DNA of 64,000 bases from Mycobacterium decipiens (lineage in GTDB: Bacteria; Actinomycetota; Actinomycetes; Mycobacteriales; Mycobacteriaceae), in contig NZ_OY970459.1 of the NCBI RefSeq assembly GCF_963853665.1, positions 806,001 through 870,000 of the forward strand, written 5' to 3'. The translations under genes and the position numbers were made by a program. Below, piece after piece: positions 26,901 to 35,955 of this stretch; position 1 is the stretch's first letter; the number at the start of each line of letters is the position of its first letter. The notes under the pieces were generated by a model. That model made no database searches. It was not told the DNA's origin and saw only the letters and a list, made by a program, of their open reading frames with translations.

Positions 26901-27779
26901 ATGGACGGGTCGTTAGGGGCTACCGCACTGCGCGCCCGGTTCCCGCGGACCGCTACCAACCTCAACCGCTATGGCGGCGGCGCGACCCGAAGGCTGGAGC
27001 AGGTCGGGATTTTCGCCAGGTTCACCCGGATGAGCGTGGTGCAGATCGGTTGGGCGCTACGCCACTACCGCCGGGAGACACTGCGGCTCACCGCCGAGAT
27101 CGGCATGGGCACCGGCGCGATGGCCGTCGTCGGCGGTACGGTCGCGATCATCGGCTTCGTGACGCTGTCCGGTGGCTCGCTAATCGCCATCCAGGGCTTC
27201 GCGTCGCTGGGCAACATAGGTGTCGAGGCCTTCACCGGATTCTTTGCCGCACTGGCTAACACACGCGTCGCCGCGCCCATCGTCTCCGGTGTCGCGCTGG
27301 CCGCCACGGTTGGGGCGGGCGCCACCGCCCAGTTGGGTGCCATGCGGATCAGCGAGGAGATCGACGCGCTGGAAGTCATGGGCATCAAGTCGATTTCGTT
27401 CTTGGTCTCCACTCGGATCCTGGGCGGGCTGGCGGTGATCGTGCCGCTGTACGCGCTGGCGCTGGACATGGCGTTCACATCCGGCCAGTTCGTCACCACG
27501 GTGTTCTACGGGCAGTCCAACGGAACCTACGAGCACTACTTCCGCACCTTCCTGCGGCCTGAGGACGTGGGTTGGTCGGTGGTAGAAGTCGTCGTCATGG
27601 CGGTGGTGGTGATGATCACCCATTGCTACTACGGGTACACCGCCACCGGTGGACCGGTGGGTGTCGGCCAGGCCGTCGGTCGATCGATGCGATTCTCGCT
27701 GGTCTCGGTTGTCGTCGTCGTCCTGTTGGCCGAGTTGGCGCTCTACGGCGTCGACCCGAACTTCAATCTGACGGTGTAG
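26901..27779 (+). CDS. yrbE2B: YrbE2B, second MlaE-type permease subunit
   Basis: The start is ATG 26901 (MDGSLGATALRARF), two bases after the yrbE2A stop; a longer frame back to 26826 lies inside yrbE2A and is rejected. The 292-residue protein shows the same permease pattern as YrbE2A, with the coupling loop AMRISEEIDALEVMGIKSIS and hydrophobic helices around VGGTVAIIGFVTLSG and GGLAVIVPLYALALDMAF. It forms the heteromeric permease with YrbE2A. The next gene, mce2A, follows after 5 bp. Confidence 0.94.
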   Translation: MDGSLGATALRARFPRTATNLNRYGGGATRRLEQVGIFARFTRMSVVQIGWALRHYRRETLRLTAEIGMGTGAMAVVGGTVAIIGFVTLSGGSLIAIQGFASLGNIGVEAFTGFFAALANTRVAAPIVSGVALAATVGAGATAQLGAMRISEEIDALEVMGIKSISFLVSTRILGGLAVIVPLYALALDMAFTSGQFVTTVFYGQSNGTYEHYFRTFLRPEDVGWSVVEVVVMAVVVMITHCYYGYTATGGPVGVGQAVGRSMRFSLVSVVVVVLLAELALYGVDPNFNLTV

Positions 27780-27784
27780 CCACC

Positions 27785-28999
27785 ATGCCGACGTCGGTAA
27801 CGCGTAAGACCCGACGGGTGTGGCTGTACCTGGAAGGCCTTGCCCTGTTGGTCGCCGCCGCATTGGTTCTGGTCTTGGTGTTCATGCAGTTTCGCGGGGA
27901 TTTCACCCCGAAGACCGAGCTGACAATGGTGGCCTCGCGGGCGGGGCTGGTGATGGAATCGGGGTCGAAGGTCACCTATAACGGGGTGGAGATCGGCCGG
28001 GTGGCCAGCATCTCGGAGATCGAGCGTGACGGCCGGCCCGCTGCGAAGCTGGTGTTGGATGTGAATCCGCGCTACATAAAGCTGATTCCGGCCAATGTTG
28101 TCGCCACTATCGAAGCGGCCACTTTGTTCGGCAACAAATACGTGTCGCTAACAGCACCGAAACAACCGAAACAGCAGCGGATTTCGTCGCACGATGTAAT
28201 TGACGTGCGGTCGGTAACCACCGAGTTCAACACGCTGTTCGAGACGATCACTTCGATCGCCGAAAAGGTGGACCCGATTGACCTGAACGCGACGTTGTCC
28301 GCGCTGGCGCAGGCGTTGGATGGGCTGGGCAGCAAGTTCGGCGAGTCGATCACCAATGGCAATCAGATTCTGGCGCAATTGAACCCGCGGATGCCGCAGC
28401 TCCACCACGACGTGCAGCGGCTGGCGGATCTCGCTGACATTTACTCCGGTGCGTCGCGGGATCTGTGGGACTTTCTACAGAACGCGATCACCACCGCGCG
28501 CACACTTACCAGACAACAGAACGATCTGGATGCCGCGTTGTTGGCGGCGGTGGGGGCGGGCCAGACCGGTGAAGACGTCTTGGCTCGGGGCGGGCCGTAT
28601 CTGGCCCGTGGGGCCACCGATCTGGTGCCGACCGCTGAGTTGCTCGACACCTACAGTCCGGAACTGTTCTGCTTGGTCCGCAACTTTCACGAGGCTGCGC
28701 CCAAAGTGGCGAACGCGGTTGGCGGCAACGGCTATTCGCTGGCGGCCGCCGGGACGATCTTGGGGGCACCCAACCCCTACGTCTATCCGGACAATCTGCC
28801 TCGGGTGAATGCTCGCGGTGGACCCGGCGGCCGGCCGGGCTGCTGGCAGACGATCACCCGGGATTTGTGGCCGGCGCCGTATCTGGTGATGGACACCGGC
28901 GCCAGCCTCGCGCCGTACAACCACTTGGAGCTCGGCCAGCCGATGTTCAACGAGTACGTCTGGGGACGTCAATACGGAGAGAACACGATCAACCCATGA
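27785..28999 (+). CDS. mce2A: Mce2A, MlaD-domain periplasmic lipid-transport subunit
   Basis: The 404-residue protein (start ATG 27785, MPTSVTRKTRRVWLYLEGLA) has one N-terminal transmembrane helix and then the MlaD domain. The MlaD part reads RAGLVMESGSKVTYNGVEIG and ATLFGNKYVSL, and a long helical region follows (residues about 150-300). The six Mce2 proteins are thought to form a hexameric periplasmic tube for lipid movement. Mce2A carries the characteristic C-terminal WxxxxRDLWPAPYL-like stretch and few prolines. The length equals Rv0589 as I recall it. It overlaps mce2B by ATGA at 28996-28999. Confidence 0.94.
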   Translation: MPTSVTRKTRRVWLYLEGLALLVAAALVLVLVFMQFRGDFTPKTELTMVASRAGLVMESGSKVTYNGVEIGRVASISEIERDGRPAAKLVLDVNPRYIKLIPANVVATIEAATLFGNKYVSLTAPKQPKQQRISSHDVIDVRSVTTEFNTLFETITSIAEKVDPIDLNATLSALAQALDGLGSKFGESITNGNQILAQLNPRMPQLHHDVQRLADLADIYSGASRDLWDFLQNAITTARTLTRQQNDLDAALLAAVGAGQTGEDVLARGGPYLARGATDLVPTAELLDTYSPELFCLVRNFHEAAPKVANAVGGNGYSLAAAGTILGAPNPYVYPDNLPRVNARGGPGGRPGCWQTITRDLWPAPYLVMDTGASLAPYNHLELGQPMFNEYVWGRQYGENTINP

Positions 29000-30027
29000 G
29001 AACCACTCGCACAGCTGTCAAACTCGGCCTCCTGTGGTTGGTGCTGTTGGTGTTCACCGTGATGGTCATCGTGGTGTTTGGGCAGGTGCGCTTCAACCGC
29101 ACCACGGGGTACTCGGCGGTGTTCACCAATGTCAGTGGGCTACGGGCGGGGCAGTTCGTCCGCGCGTCGGGCGTGGAAATCGGCAAGGTCGCCAAGGTGA
29201 CGTTGATCGACCGTGACACGCGGGTGTTGGTGGAGTTCACCGTGGATCGCTCGCTGACGCTGGATCAGGCGACGTCTGCGTCGATCCGCTACCTCAACCT
29301 GATTGGCGACCGCTACCTGGAGCTCAAGCGTGGCGACAGCGGTCAGCGGCTGGCCCCGGGTGCCACGATCGGAGTTGAGCACACCGAACCGGCGTTGGAT
29401 CTGGACGCGCTGATCGGGGGGTTCCGCCCGCTTTTCAAGGCGCTGGACCCGGACAAGGTCAACAGCATCGCGCAGTCGATCATCACCGTGTTCCAGGGGC
29501 AGGGCGCCACCATCAACGACATCCTCGACCAGACCGCATCGCTGACCGCATCACTGGCCGACCGGGACCGGGCGATAGGCGAGGTCGTCAACAACTTGAA
29601 CACCGTGCTAGCCACCACCGTCAAGCATCAGCAGGAGTTCGACCGAACGGCCGACAAGTTGGAGGTGCTGATCACCGGTCTGAAGAACCGGGCCGATCCG
29701 TTGGCCGCGGCGACGGCGCATATCAGCAACGCGGCGGGAACCCTGGCCGACCTGCTGGGTACGGACCGGCCCTTGTTGCACAGCACCTTCGGGTATGTCG
29801 AAGGCATTCAGCAGTCGCTCATCAATGACCTGCCGATGCTCGACGATGTGTTGGCCAAGATGCCCGACGCGTACCGGAAGATCGGTCGTGTCGGCGGCAC
29901 CTACGGCGACTTCTTCAACTTTTACCTGTGTGACGTCTCGGTGAAAGTCAACGGATTGCAGCCGGGCGGTCCGGTACGCACCGTCAAGCTCTTCGGACAA
30001 CCCACCGGGAGGTGCACGCCGCAATGA
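28996..30027 (+). CDS. mce2B: Mce2B, MlaD-domain subunit, intact here
   Basis: The 343-residue protein starts at ATG 28996 inside the mce2A stop. It has a transmembrane helix (LGLLWLVLLVFTVMVIVVFG), the MlaD domain (GLRAGQFVRASGVEIGKVAK, ASIRYLNLIGDRYLELKRGD) and the Mce helical region (residues about 140-300). In M. tuberculosis H37Rv I recall this gene being split into Rv0590 and Rv0590A; here the frame is uninterrupted, so this copy represents the intact form. It is translationally coupled to mce2C by ATGA at 30024-30027. Confidence 0.93.
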   Translation: MRTTRTAVKLGLLWLVLLVFTVMVIVVFGQVRFNRTTGYSAVFTNVSGLRAGQFVRASGVEIGKVAKVTLIDRDTRVLVEFTVDRSLTLDQATSASIRYLNLIGDRYLELKRGDSGQRLAPGATIGVEHTEPALDLDALIGGFRPLFKALDPDKVNSIAQSIITVFQGQGATINDILDQTASLTASLADRDRAIGEVVNNLNTVLATTVKHQQEFDRTADKLEVLITGLKNRADPLAAATAHISNAAGTLADLLGTDRPLLHSTFGYVEGIQQSLINDLPMLDDVLAKMPDAYRKIGRVGGTYGDFFNFYLCDVSVKVNGLQPGGPVRTVKLFGQPTGRCTPQ

Positions 30028-31568
30028 GGACGTTGACGGAGTTCAACCGCGGCCGCGTCGGGCTGATGGGTGTGCTGGTCACGCTGCTCGTGATTGGTGT
30101 GGCGCAAAGCTTTACCAGCGTGCCGATGCTGTTCGCCACACCCACCTACTACGCGCAGTTCGCCGACACCGGCGGAATCAATACGGGCGACAAGGTTCAG
30201 ATCGCCGGGGTGAACGTCGGTCTGGTGCGCTCGCTGGCGATCCGTGGCGACCGGGTGGTGATCGGATTCACGTTGGCCGGCAAGACGATCGGGACACAAA
30301 GCCGTGCGGCGATACGCACCGACACCATTCTCGGTCGCAAGAACATGCAGATCGAACCGCGCGGTTCAGAGCCGTTGCAGCCCAACGGTTTCCTCTCATT
30401 GGCGCAGACTGCTACGCCCTACCAGGTCTACGATGCGTTCGTCGATGTCACGAAGGCGGCCACGGATTGGGACATCGACGCCGTCAAGCGTTCGCTGAAT
30501 GTGTTGTCGGAGACCTTCGATCAGACCGCTCCGCATCTGAGTGCCGCTCTCGACGGTGTGGCCGAAATCTCCGACACCATCGGTAAGCGGGACGAGCAGA
30601 TCAAACAGCTGCTGGCGAACGCCAACAAGGTGGCCGGCGTGCTCGGCAACCGCAGCCAACAGTTCAACGGGCTGCTGGTCAATACCCAGACGCTGCTGGC
30701 CGCCTTCAAGCAACGCAGCCAGGCGCTGAGCGTTCTGCTGAGCAATGTATCGGCGGCGTCAGTCCAGGTATCCGGTCTCATCAAGGACAACCCCAACCTC
30801 CACCATGTGCTGGGCCAGCTGGGCACGGTCAGTGACGAGCTGGTCAAGCGCAAGAACGAGTTGGGTGATGTGCTGATACTGCTCAGTAGATACACCGCAT
30901 CCCTGACGGAAGCCGTCGCGTCCGGGCCGTACTTCAAGGCGATGGTGGTGAATCTGCTGCCCTACCAGATCCTGCAGCCGTGGGTTGACGCGGCGTTCAA
31001 GAAGCGAGGCATCGACCCGGAGAACTTCTGGCGCAGCGCCGGCCTACCGGAGTTCCGCTGGCCCGACCCGAACGGCACCCGGTTCCCCAACGGCGCGCCG
31101 CCGCCGGCGCCGCCGGTCCTAGAGGGCACGCCGGATCATCCTAAGCCGGCTGTCGGGCCCGGATCGCCGTGTTCGTACACGCCGGCGGAGGGCGCATCGC
31201 CGCGGCCGGACAATCCGCTGCCCTGCGCGGGCGCCACCACCGGCCCGTACGGTGGCCCCGCCTTCCCGGCGCCGCTCGACGTGCAGATGTCGCCGCCGAA
31301 CCCGAACGGTCTGCCGCCGACGCCGGGCATCCCCGGTGCCGGGCGGCCGGGCGACCCGCCGCCGCACGTAGTGGGCACACCGGTGCCGGTGCCGCCGAAC
31401 GCGCCGCCGGGTGCGCGCACCGAACAGCTGGCACCGGCCGGCCCGACGCCGCCACCGTCGACGTTCACGCCGGGCCTGCCGCCGGGTTCGCCCGCCCCGC
31501 TTGGCCCCGGGCCGCAGCTGCCGGCTCCGTTCATCACCCCCGATGGGACCGGAGGTAGCAACCAATGA
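30024..31568 (+). CDS. mce2C: Mce2C, MlaD-domain subunit with long proline-rich tail
   Basis: The start is ATG 30024 (MRTLTEFNRGRVGLMGVLVT) in the ATGA overlap with mce2B, giving 514 residues. A transmembrane helix is followed by the MlaD domain (GGINTGDKVQIAGVNVGLVR, IRTDTILGRKNMQIEPRGSE), the helical domain, and from about residue 350 a tail very rich in proline and glycine with repeated PPxP motifs. Such tails are seen in several Mce C and F subunits and may cross or anchor in the cell wall. The tail looks longer than in M. tuberculosis Mce2C (481 residues by memory). Confidence 0.92.
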   Translation: MRTLTEFNRGRVGLMGVLVTLLVIGVAQSFTSVPMLFATPTYYAQFADTGGINTGDKVQIAGVNVGLVRSLAIRGDRVVIGFTLAGKTIGTQSRAAIRTDTILGRKNMQIEPRGSEPLQPNGFLSLAQTATPYQVYDAFVDVTKAATDWDIDAVKRSLNVLSETFDQTAPHLSAALDGVAEISDTIGKRDEQIKQLLANANKVAGVLGNRSQQFNGLLVNTQTLLAAFKQRSQALSVLLSNVSAASVQVSGLIKDNPNLHHVLGQLGTVSDELVKRKNELGDVLILLSRYTASLTEAVASGPYFKAMVVNLLPYQILQPWVDAAFKKRGIDPENFWRSAGLPEFRWPDPNGTRFPNGAPPPAPPVLEGTPDHPKPAVGPGSPCSYTPAEGASPRPDNPLPCAGATTGPYGGPAFPAPLDVQMSPPNPNGLPPTPGIPGAGRPGDPPPHVVGTPVPVPPNAPPGARTEQLAPAGPTPPPSTFTPGLPPGSPAPLGPGPQLPAPFITPDGTGGSNQ

Positions 31569-33055
31569 GCACCATCTTCGACATCCGCGGACTTCGGCTG
31601 CCGAAAGTGTCCCGTACGGCGCTGGCCGCCGCGGCGCTGGTGGCAATTCTGGCAGTTCTCGGGGTTGTGGTCGGTGTGCAGCTCTACCGGAAACTGACCA
31701 CCATTACCGTGGTCGCGAATTTTTCTGAGGCGCTTGCGCTTTACCCAGGTGACAAGGTCCAGATCATGGGTGTGCGGGTCGGTTCGATCGACAAAATCGA
31801 ACCGGCCGGCGACACCATGCGAGTCACCTTCCACTACAGCAACAAGTACAAGGTGCCCGCCAAGGCCAACGCGTCGATCCTCAACCCGAGTCTGGTGGCC
31901 TCGCGCACCATCCAGCTATCACCGCCCTACACCGGCGGGCCGGTGCTCAAGGACGGCGCGGTGATTCCGATTGAGCGCACCCAGGTGCCCATCGAGTGGG
32001 ATCAGCTGCGCGATTCCATCAACGGGATCCTGCGGCAGCTCGGTCCGACGGAGCAGCAGCCAGCGGGACCGTTCGGCGACGTCATTGAATCGGCCGCGGA
32101 CAACCTTGCCGGTAAGGGCAAGCGGGTCAACGAAACCCTGAACAGATTGGCGCAAGCATTGACCGCGCTGAACGAGGGCCGAGGGGACTTCGTCGCAATC
32201 ACGCGAAGCCTGGCGCAGTTCGTCAGCGCGCTGTACCGAAACGATCAACAGTTCGTCGCGCTCAACAAAAATCTGGCCGAGTTCACCGACTGGTTCACCA
32301 GATCCGACCACGACTTGGCCGACACGGTCACCAACATCGACGACGTCCTGACAACGGTCCGAAAGTTCGTGGGTGACAACGGATCCGTGCTGGCTCGTGA
32401 TGTTAACAACCTTGCCGACGTGACCACCACGATCCTGCAACCCGAGCCACGGGACGGCCTGGAAACCGCGTTGCACGTGCTGCCCACTTTTGCGGGCAAC
32501 TTCAATAACCTCTACTACCCGCTGCACGGCTCGCTGGTGAGCCAGTTCGTAATCCCGAACTTCGCCAATCCCATTCAGTTCATCTGCAGCGCCATCCAGG
32601 CCGGCAGTCGGCTGGGCTATCAGGACTCCGCCGAGCTGTGCGCGCAGTACCTGGCGCCGGTGTTGGACGCCATCAAGTTCAATTACCCGCCGTTCGGCGC
32701 GAACGCGTTCAGTTCTGCGGCCACCTTGCCCAAGGAGGTGGCTTACTCCGAGGAGCGACTGCACCCGCCGCCCGGGTACAAGGACACCACCGTGCCGGGG
32801 ATCTTCTCGCGGGATACCCCGTTTTCGCATCGCAACTCCGAACCGGGCTGGGTCGTCGCGCCGGGGATGCAGGACATGCAGGTTCAGCCGTTCACCGCGA
32901 ACATGTTGACCCCGGAATCGCTGGCCGAGCTCATGGGCGGTCCGGACATCGCGCCGCCGTCGCAAGGAACCAATTTGCCCGGATCGCCGAACGCCTACGA
33001 CGAGTCCAATCCGTTGCCGCCGCCGTGGTACCCGCAGCCCCGAGCGGGCCAGTGA
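31565..33055 (+). CDS. mce2D: Mce2D, MlaD-domain subunit
   Basis: The 496-residue protein starts at ATG 31565 in an ATGA overlap with mce2C. The N-terminal helix (ALAAAALVAILAVLGVVVGV) precedes the MlaD domain (EALALYPGDKVQIMGVRVGS, NPSLVASRTIQLSPPYTGGP). The central region is a long amphipathic helical domain, and the end is proline-rich. It ends within a GTGA overlap with mce2E. It contributes one chain to the Mce2 hexamer. Confidence 0.93.
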   Translation: MSTIFDIRGLRLPKVSRTALAAAALVAILAVLGVVVGVQLYRKLTTITVVANFSEALALYPGDKVQIMGVRVGSIDKIEPAGDTMRVTFHYSNKYKVPAKANASILNPSLVASRTIQLSPPYTGGPVLKDGAVIPIERTQVPIEWDQLRDSINGILRQLGPTEQQPAGPFGDVIESAADNLAGKGKRVNETLNRLAQALTALNEGRGDFVAITRSLAQFVSALYRNDQQFVALNKNLAEFTDWFTRSDHDLADTVTNIDDVLTTVRKFVGDNGSVLARDVNNLADVTTTILQPEPRDGLETALHVLPTFAGNFNNLYYPLHGSLVSQFVIPNFANPIQFICSAIQAGSRLGYQDSAELCAQYLAPVLDAIKFNYPPFGANAFSSAATLPKEVAYSEERLHPPPGYKDTTVPGIFSRDTPFSHRNSEPGWVVAPGMQDMQVQPFTANMLTPESLAELMGGPDIAPPSQGTNLPGSPNAYDESNPLPPPWYPQPRAGQ

Positions 33056-34314
33056 GGCGCGGCGTGAGCGTGGAACGCGCGAGCGGCAAGCCGAACCGAT
33101 GGTCACCGCGGCGCGGCGTGAGCGTGGAACGCGCGAGCGGCAAGCCGAACCGATGGTCACCGCGGCGCGGCGTGAGCGCCCGACGCCGCGGACTGGTATT
33201 CGTATTGGCCTTCTTGCTGGCCCCGGTGGTGCTGAGTTCGTGCGCCTGGCGTGGCATCGCCAACGTACCGCTGCCGATTGGCCGTGGCACGGGTCCGGAT
33301 CGCCTGACGATCTATGTCCAGATGCCCGACACGCTGGCGCTGAACACCAACAGCCGGGTGAGGGTCGCCGATGTATGGGTCGGCACGGTGCGCGATATCA
33401 GGCTGAAGAACTGGATCGCGACCCTGACGCTGAACCTTGATCCGACCGTGAAGCTGCCGGCAAACGCGACCGCAAAGGTCGGCCAGACCAGCCTATTGGG
33501 CACGCAACACGTCGAGCTGGCCGCGCCGCCGGACCCGTCACCGCAACCGCTGAAGAACGGCGACACCATTGGCTTGAAGAACTCCTCGGCCTACCCCACC
33601 GTCGAACGGACGTTGGCCAGCGTCGCGGTGATCCTCACTGGTGGCGGCATCGGCAACCTCGACGTGATTCAAACCGAGGTCCTCAACATTCTTGACGGCC
33701 GCGTCGACCAGTTCCGCGAATTCCTCAAGCGGCTGGACACATTCACCGCCGAGCTGAATCGACAACGCGCCGATCTCACCCGCGCAATCGATTCGACCAA
33801 CCAACTGCTGAGTATCGTCGCGAGCCGCAACGACACCCTGGATCGGGTGCTCACCGACATCCCACCGCTGATCGAGCATTTCGCCGACACACGCGAGCTG
33901 TTCGCCGATGCCACCGAATCCCTGGGGCGGTTCAGCGACGCTGCCAACCGGGCGCTGGCCGACACCCAGCCCAACCTGCACCAGAGTCTGCAGTCGCTGC
34001 AGCGACCGCTCAAGCAACTCGGCCGGGCCTCGCCGTATGTGGTCGGTGCGCTGAAGTTGGGCCTCACCGCGCCGTTCAATATCGACGAGGTGTCCAACGT
34101 GATCCGCGGTGACTACGTCAACGTGTCGGGCGTGCTCGACCTGACGCTTTCCTCCATCGATAACGCGATGCTGAGTGGAACGGGCCTTTCGGGGATGTTG
34201 CGAGCGCTCGAGCAGTCATGGGGACGCGATCCGGACACCATGATCCCGGATGTCCGCTATACGCCGAACCCGAACAACGCCCCGGGCGGGCCGCTGGTGG
34301 ACAGGAGTGAGTGA
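33052..34314 (+). CDS. lprL: Mce2E lipoprotein (LprL) with duplicated N-terminal segment
   Basis: The start GTG 33052 overlaps the mce2D stop and gives 420 residues. Before the lipoprotein signal (VFVLAFLLAPVVLSSC, lipobox LSSC) lie two in-frame copies of an 18-residue unit containing GVSVERASGKPNRWSP. Then come the MlaD domain (NTNSRVRVADVWVGTVRDIR, KVGQTSLLGTQHVELAAPPD) and the helical domain. The E subunits of Mce systems are the lipid-anchored members. An internal GTG at 33172, after the repeats, could be the true start of a 380-residue protein with a normal signal peptide. If Rv0593 is 402 residues, as I recall, this gene differs by exactly one repeat unit. Confidence 0.9.
   Translation: MRRGVSVERASGKPNRWSPRRGVSVERASGKPNRWSPRRGVSARRRGLVFVLAFLLAPVVLSSCAWRGIANVPLPIGRGTGPDRLTIYVQMPDTLALNTNSRVRVADVWVGTVRDIRLKNWIATLTLNLDPTVKLPANATAKVGQTSLLGTQHVELAAPPDPSPQPLKNGDTIGLKNSSAYPTVERTLASVAVILTGGGIGNLDVIQTEVLNILDGRVDQFREFLKRLDTFTAELNRQRADLTRAIDSTNQLLSIVASRNDTLDRVLTDIPPLIEHFADTRELFADATESLGRFSDAANRALADTQPNLHQSLQSLQRPLKQLGRASPYVVGALKLGLTAPFNIDEVSNVIRGDYVNVSGVLDLTLSSIDNAMLSGTGLSGMLRALEQSWGRDPDTMIPDVRYTPNPNNAPGGPLVDRSE
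33061..33178 (+). repeat. 54-bp tandem repeat (two full copies plus a partial third)
   Basis: The unit beginning GGCGTGAGCGTGGAACGCGC starts at 33061 and again at 33115; the first 10 bases appear a third time at 33169. Because 54 is divisible by three, copies add 18 residues each to mce2E without breaking the frame. It sits at the mce2D/mce2E stop-start overlap, the kind of place where mycobacterial minisatellites (MIRU/VNTR) occur. Confidence 0.92.
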
Positions 34315-34317
34315 GAG

Positions 34318-35877
34318 ATGCTGACTCGCTTTATCAAGACCCAGCTGTTGTTGTTGACGCTGTTGGCGGTGGCCGCGGTGGTGGTCCTGGGCTGGTACTA
34401 CTTGCGGATACCCAAACTTGTCGGCATCGGTCAATACACGGTCTATGCCGAATTGCCTCAGTCCGGGGGCCTGTACCGAACCGCCAACGTCACCTATCGG
34501 GGCATCACCATCGGGAAGGTCACCGGCGTAGAACCGACCGAGCGGGGCGCACTCGCGACGATGAGTATCGACGACGGCTATCAGATCCCGACCGACGCGT
34601 CGGCCAATGTGCACTCGGTGTCGGCGGTCGGCGAGCAGTTCATTGACCTGGTATCGACCCGCTCCCGCGGTCCATACATCCGCGACGGGCAGACGATCAC
34701 CGACAGCACGGTTCCCAGCCGGATCGGCCCGGCGCTGGATGCCGCCAACCGCGGATTGGCGGTGCTGCCCAAAGACAAGATCGCCGCGCTGCTGCACGAG
34801 ACGTCGGAGGCGGTGGGTGGGCTGGGCGCATCGCTCAAGCGCCTGGTCGACGCCACCGGTGCGATCGCCCACGACTTCAGGGGCAGCATCGACGACATCG
34901 ACGACATCATCGAGCGGTCGGCACCCATCATCGACAGCCAGGTCAACTCCGGTGACGAGATCGGCCGCTGGGCCGCCAACCTCAACACTCTGGCCGTGCA
35001 AACCGCGCGGCAGGATGAAGCGGTGCGAAGCATCCTGGCCAACACGGCGCCGACTGCCGATCAGGTCAACGCCACGTTCAGCGACGTGCGGGAGGGGCTG
35101 CCGCAGACGCTGGCCAATCTTGAGGTCGTGCTCGACATGCTCAAGCGCTACCACAATGGCGTCGAGCAGGCGTTGGTGTTCTTGCCGCAGTCCGCGGCGA
35201 TCGCCCAGTCGGTTACCTCGGAATTTCCCGGCCAGGCAGGCCTGGGCATCGGTGCCATCGCGTTCAACCAACCACCGCCGTGCCTGACCGGCTTCCTGCC
35301 GGCATCGGAGTGGCGGGCTCCGGCGGACACCAGCACGGCGCCGCTGCCCAAGGGCACCTACTGCAAGATCCCCATGGACGCGACGAATGTGGTTCGTGGA
35401 GCACGCAACTACCCGTGTGTGGACGTGCCCGGCAAGCGGGCGGCGACCCCGCGGGAGTGCCGCAGCGACGAGCCCTATGTGCCGATGGGTACCAACCCCT
35501 GGTACGGGGACCCGAACCAGATCCTCACCTGCCCCGGGCCGGCCGCGCGTTGTGACCAGCCGGTGAAGCCGGGCCAGGTGATCCCGGCGCCGTCGGTCAA
35601 CAATGGCCTCAACCCGGTGCCCGCCGATCGGCTGCCAGGCACACCGCCGCCGGTCAGCGACCCGTTGCAGCGACCCGGGTCGGGCACCGTCCAGTGCAAC
35701 GGGCAGCAACCCAACCCGTGCATCTATACCCCGAGTGCGGCTCCGACCACCCTGTATGACGTGCAGAGCGGGACGGTCGTCGCACCCGACGGTGTGGTGT
35801 ATTCCGTGGAGAACTCGAATCAGGTCGGAGACGACGGGTGGAAGCAGATGCTGGCACCGGCCGCTGAAGCGGTGTGA
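34318..35877 (+). CDS. mce2F: Mce2F, MlaD-domain subunit, last gene of the operon
   Basis: The 519-residue protein begins MLTRFIKTQLLLLTLLAVAA (a transmembrane helix). It continues with the MlaD domain (GGLYRTANVTYRGITIGKVT, DASANVHSVSAVGEQFIDLV) and helical domain, and ends with a proline-rich tail including PGPAARCDQPVKPGQVIPAP. It starts 3 bp after the mce2E stop. No further mce-associated genes follow on this strand; the next gene is convergent, 78 bp away, with no clear hairpin in between. Confidence 0.93.
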   Translation: MLTRFIKTQLLLLTLLAVAAVVVLGWYYLRIPKLVGIGQYTVYAELPQSGGLYRTANVTYRGITIGKVTGVEPTERGALATMSIDDGYQIPTDASANVHSVSAVGEQFIDLVSTRSRGPYIRDGQTITDSTVPSRIGPALDAANRGLAVLPKDKIAALLHETSEAVGGLGASLKRLVDATGAIAHDFRGSIDDIDDIIERSAPIIDSQVNSGDEIGRWAANLNTLAVQTARQDEAVRSILANTAPTADQVNATFSDVREGLPQTLANLEVVLDMLKRYHNGVEQALVFLPQSAAIAQSVTSEFPGQAGLGIGAIAFNQPPPCLTGFLPASEWRAPADTSTAPLPKGTYCKIPMDATNVVRGARNYPCVDVPGKRAATPRECRSDEPYVPMGTNPWYGDPNQILTCPGPAARCDQPVKPGQVIPAPSVNNGLNPVPADRLPGTPPPVSDPLQRPGSGTVQCNGQQPNPCIYTPSAAPTTLYDVQSGTVVAPDGVVYSVENSNQVGDDGWKQMLAPAAEAV

Positions 35878-35955
35878 TCCTCGGGGCTCGAGTAGGAGTC
35901 GCTTTGCGGGCTGGCGCCGGCGCCGGAATCGCCGACGCGGCCCTCGTCGAGGCGG

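Noticed and set aside
31919..33160. A 413-residue minus-strand frame opposite mce2D/mce2E
   Set aside because: Antisense shadow; its repetitive start is only the complement of the 54-bp tandem repeat.
33061..33178. Short tandem repeats considered as a CRISPR array
   Set aside because: The units are directly adjacent with no spacers, keep the reading frame and number only two and a bit.
34216..35709. A 497-residue minus-strand frame opposite mce2F
   Set aside because: Shadow of a complete Mce subunit with a helix, MlaD domain and proline tail.
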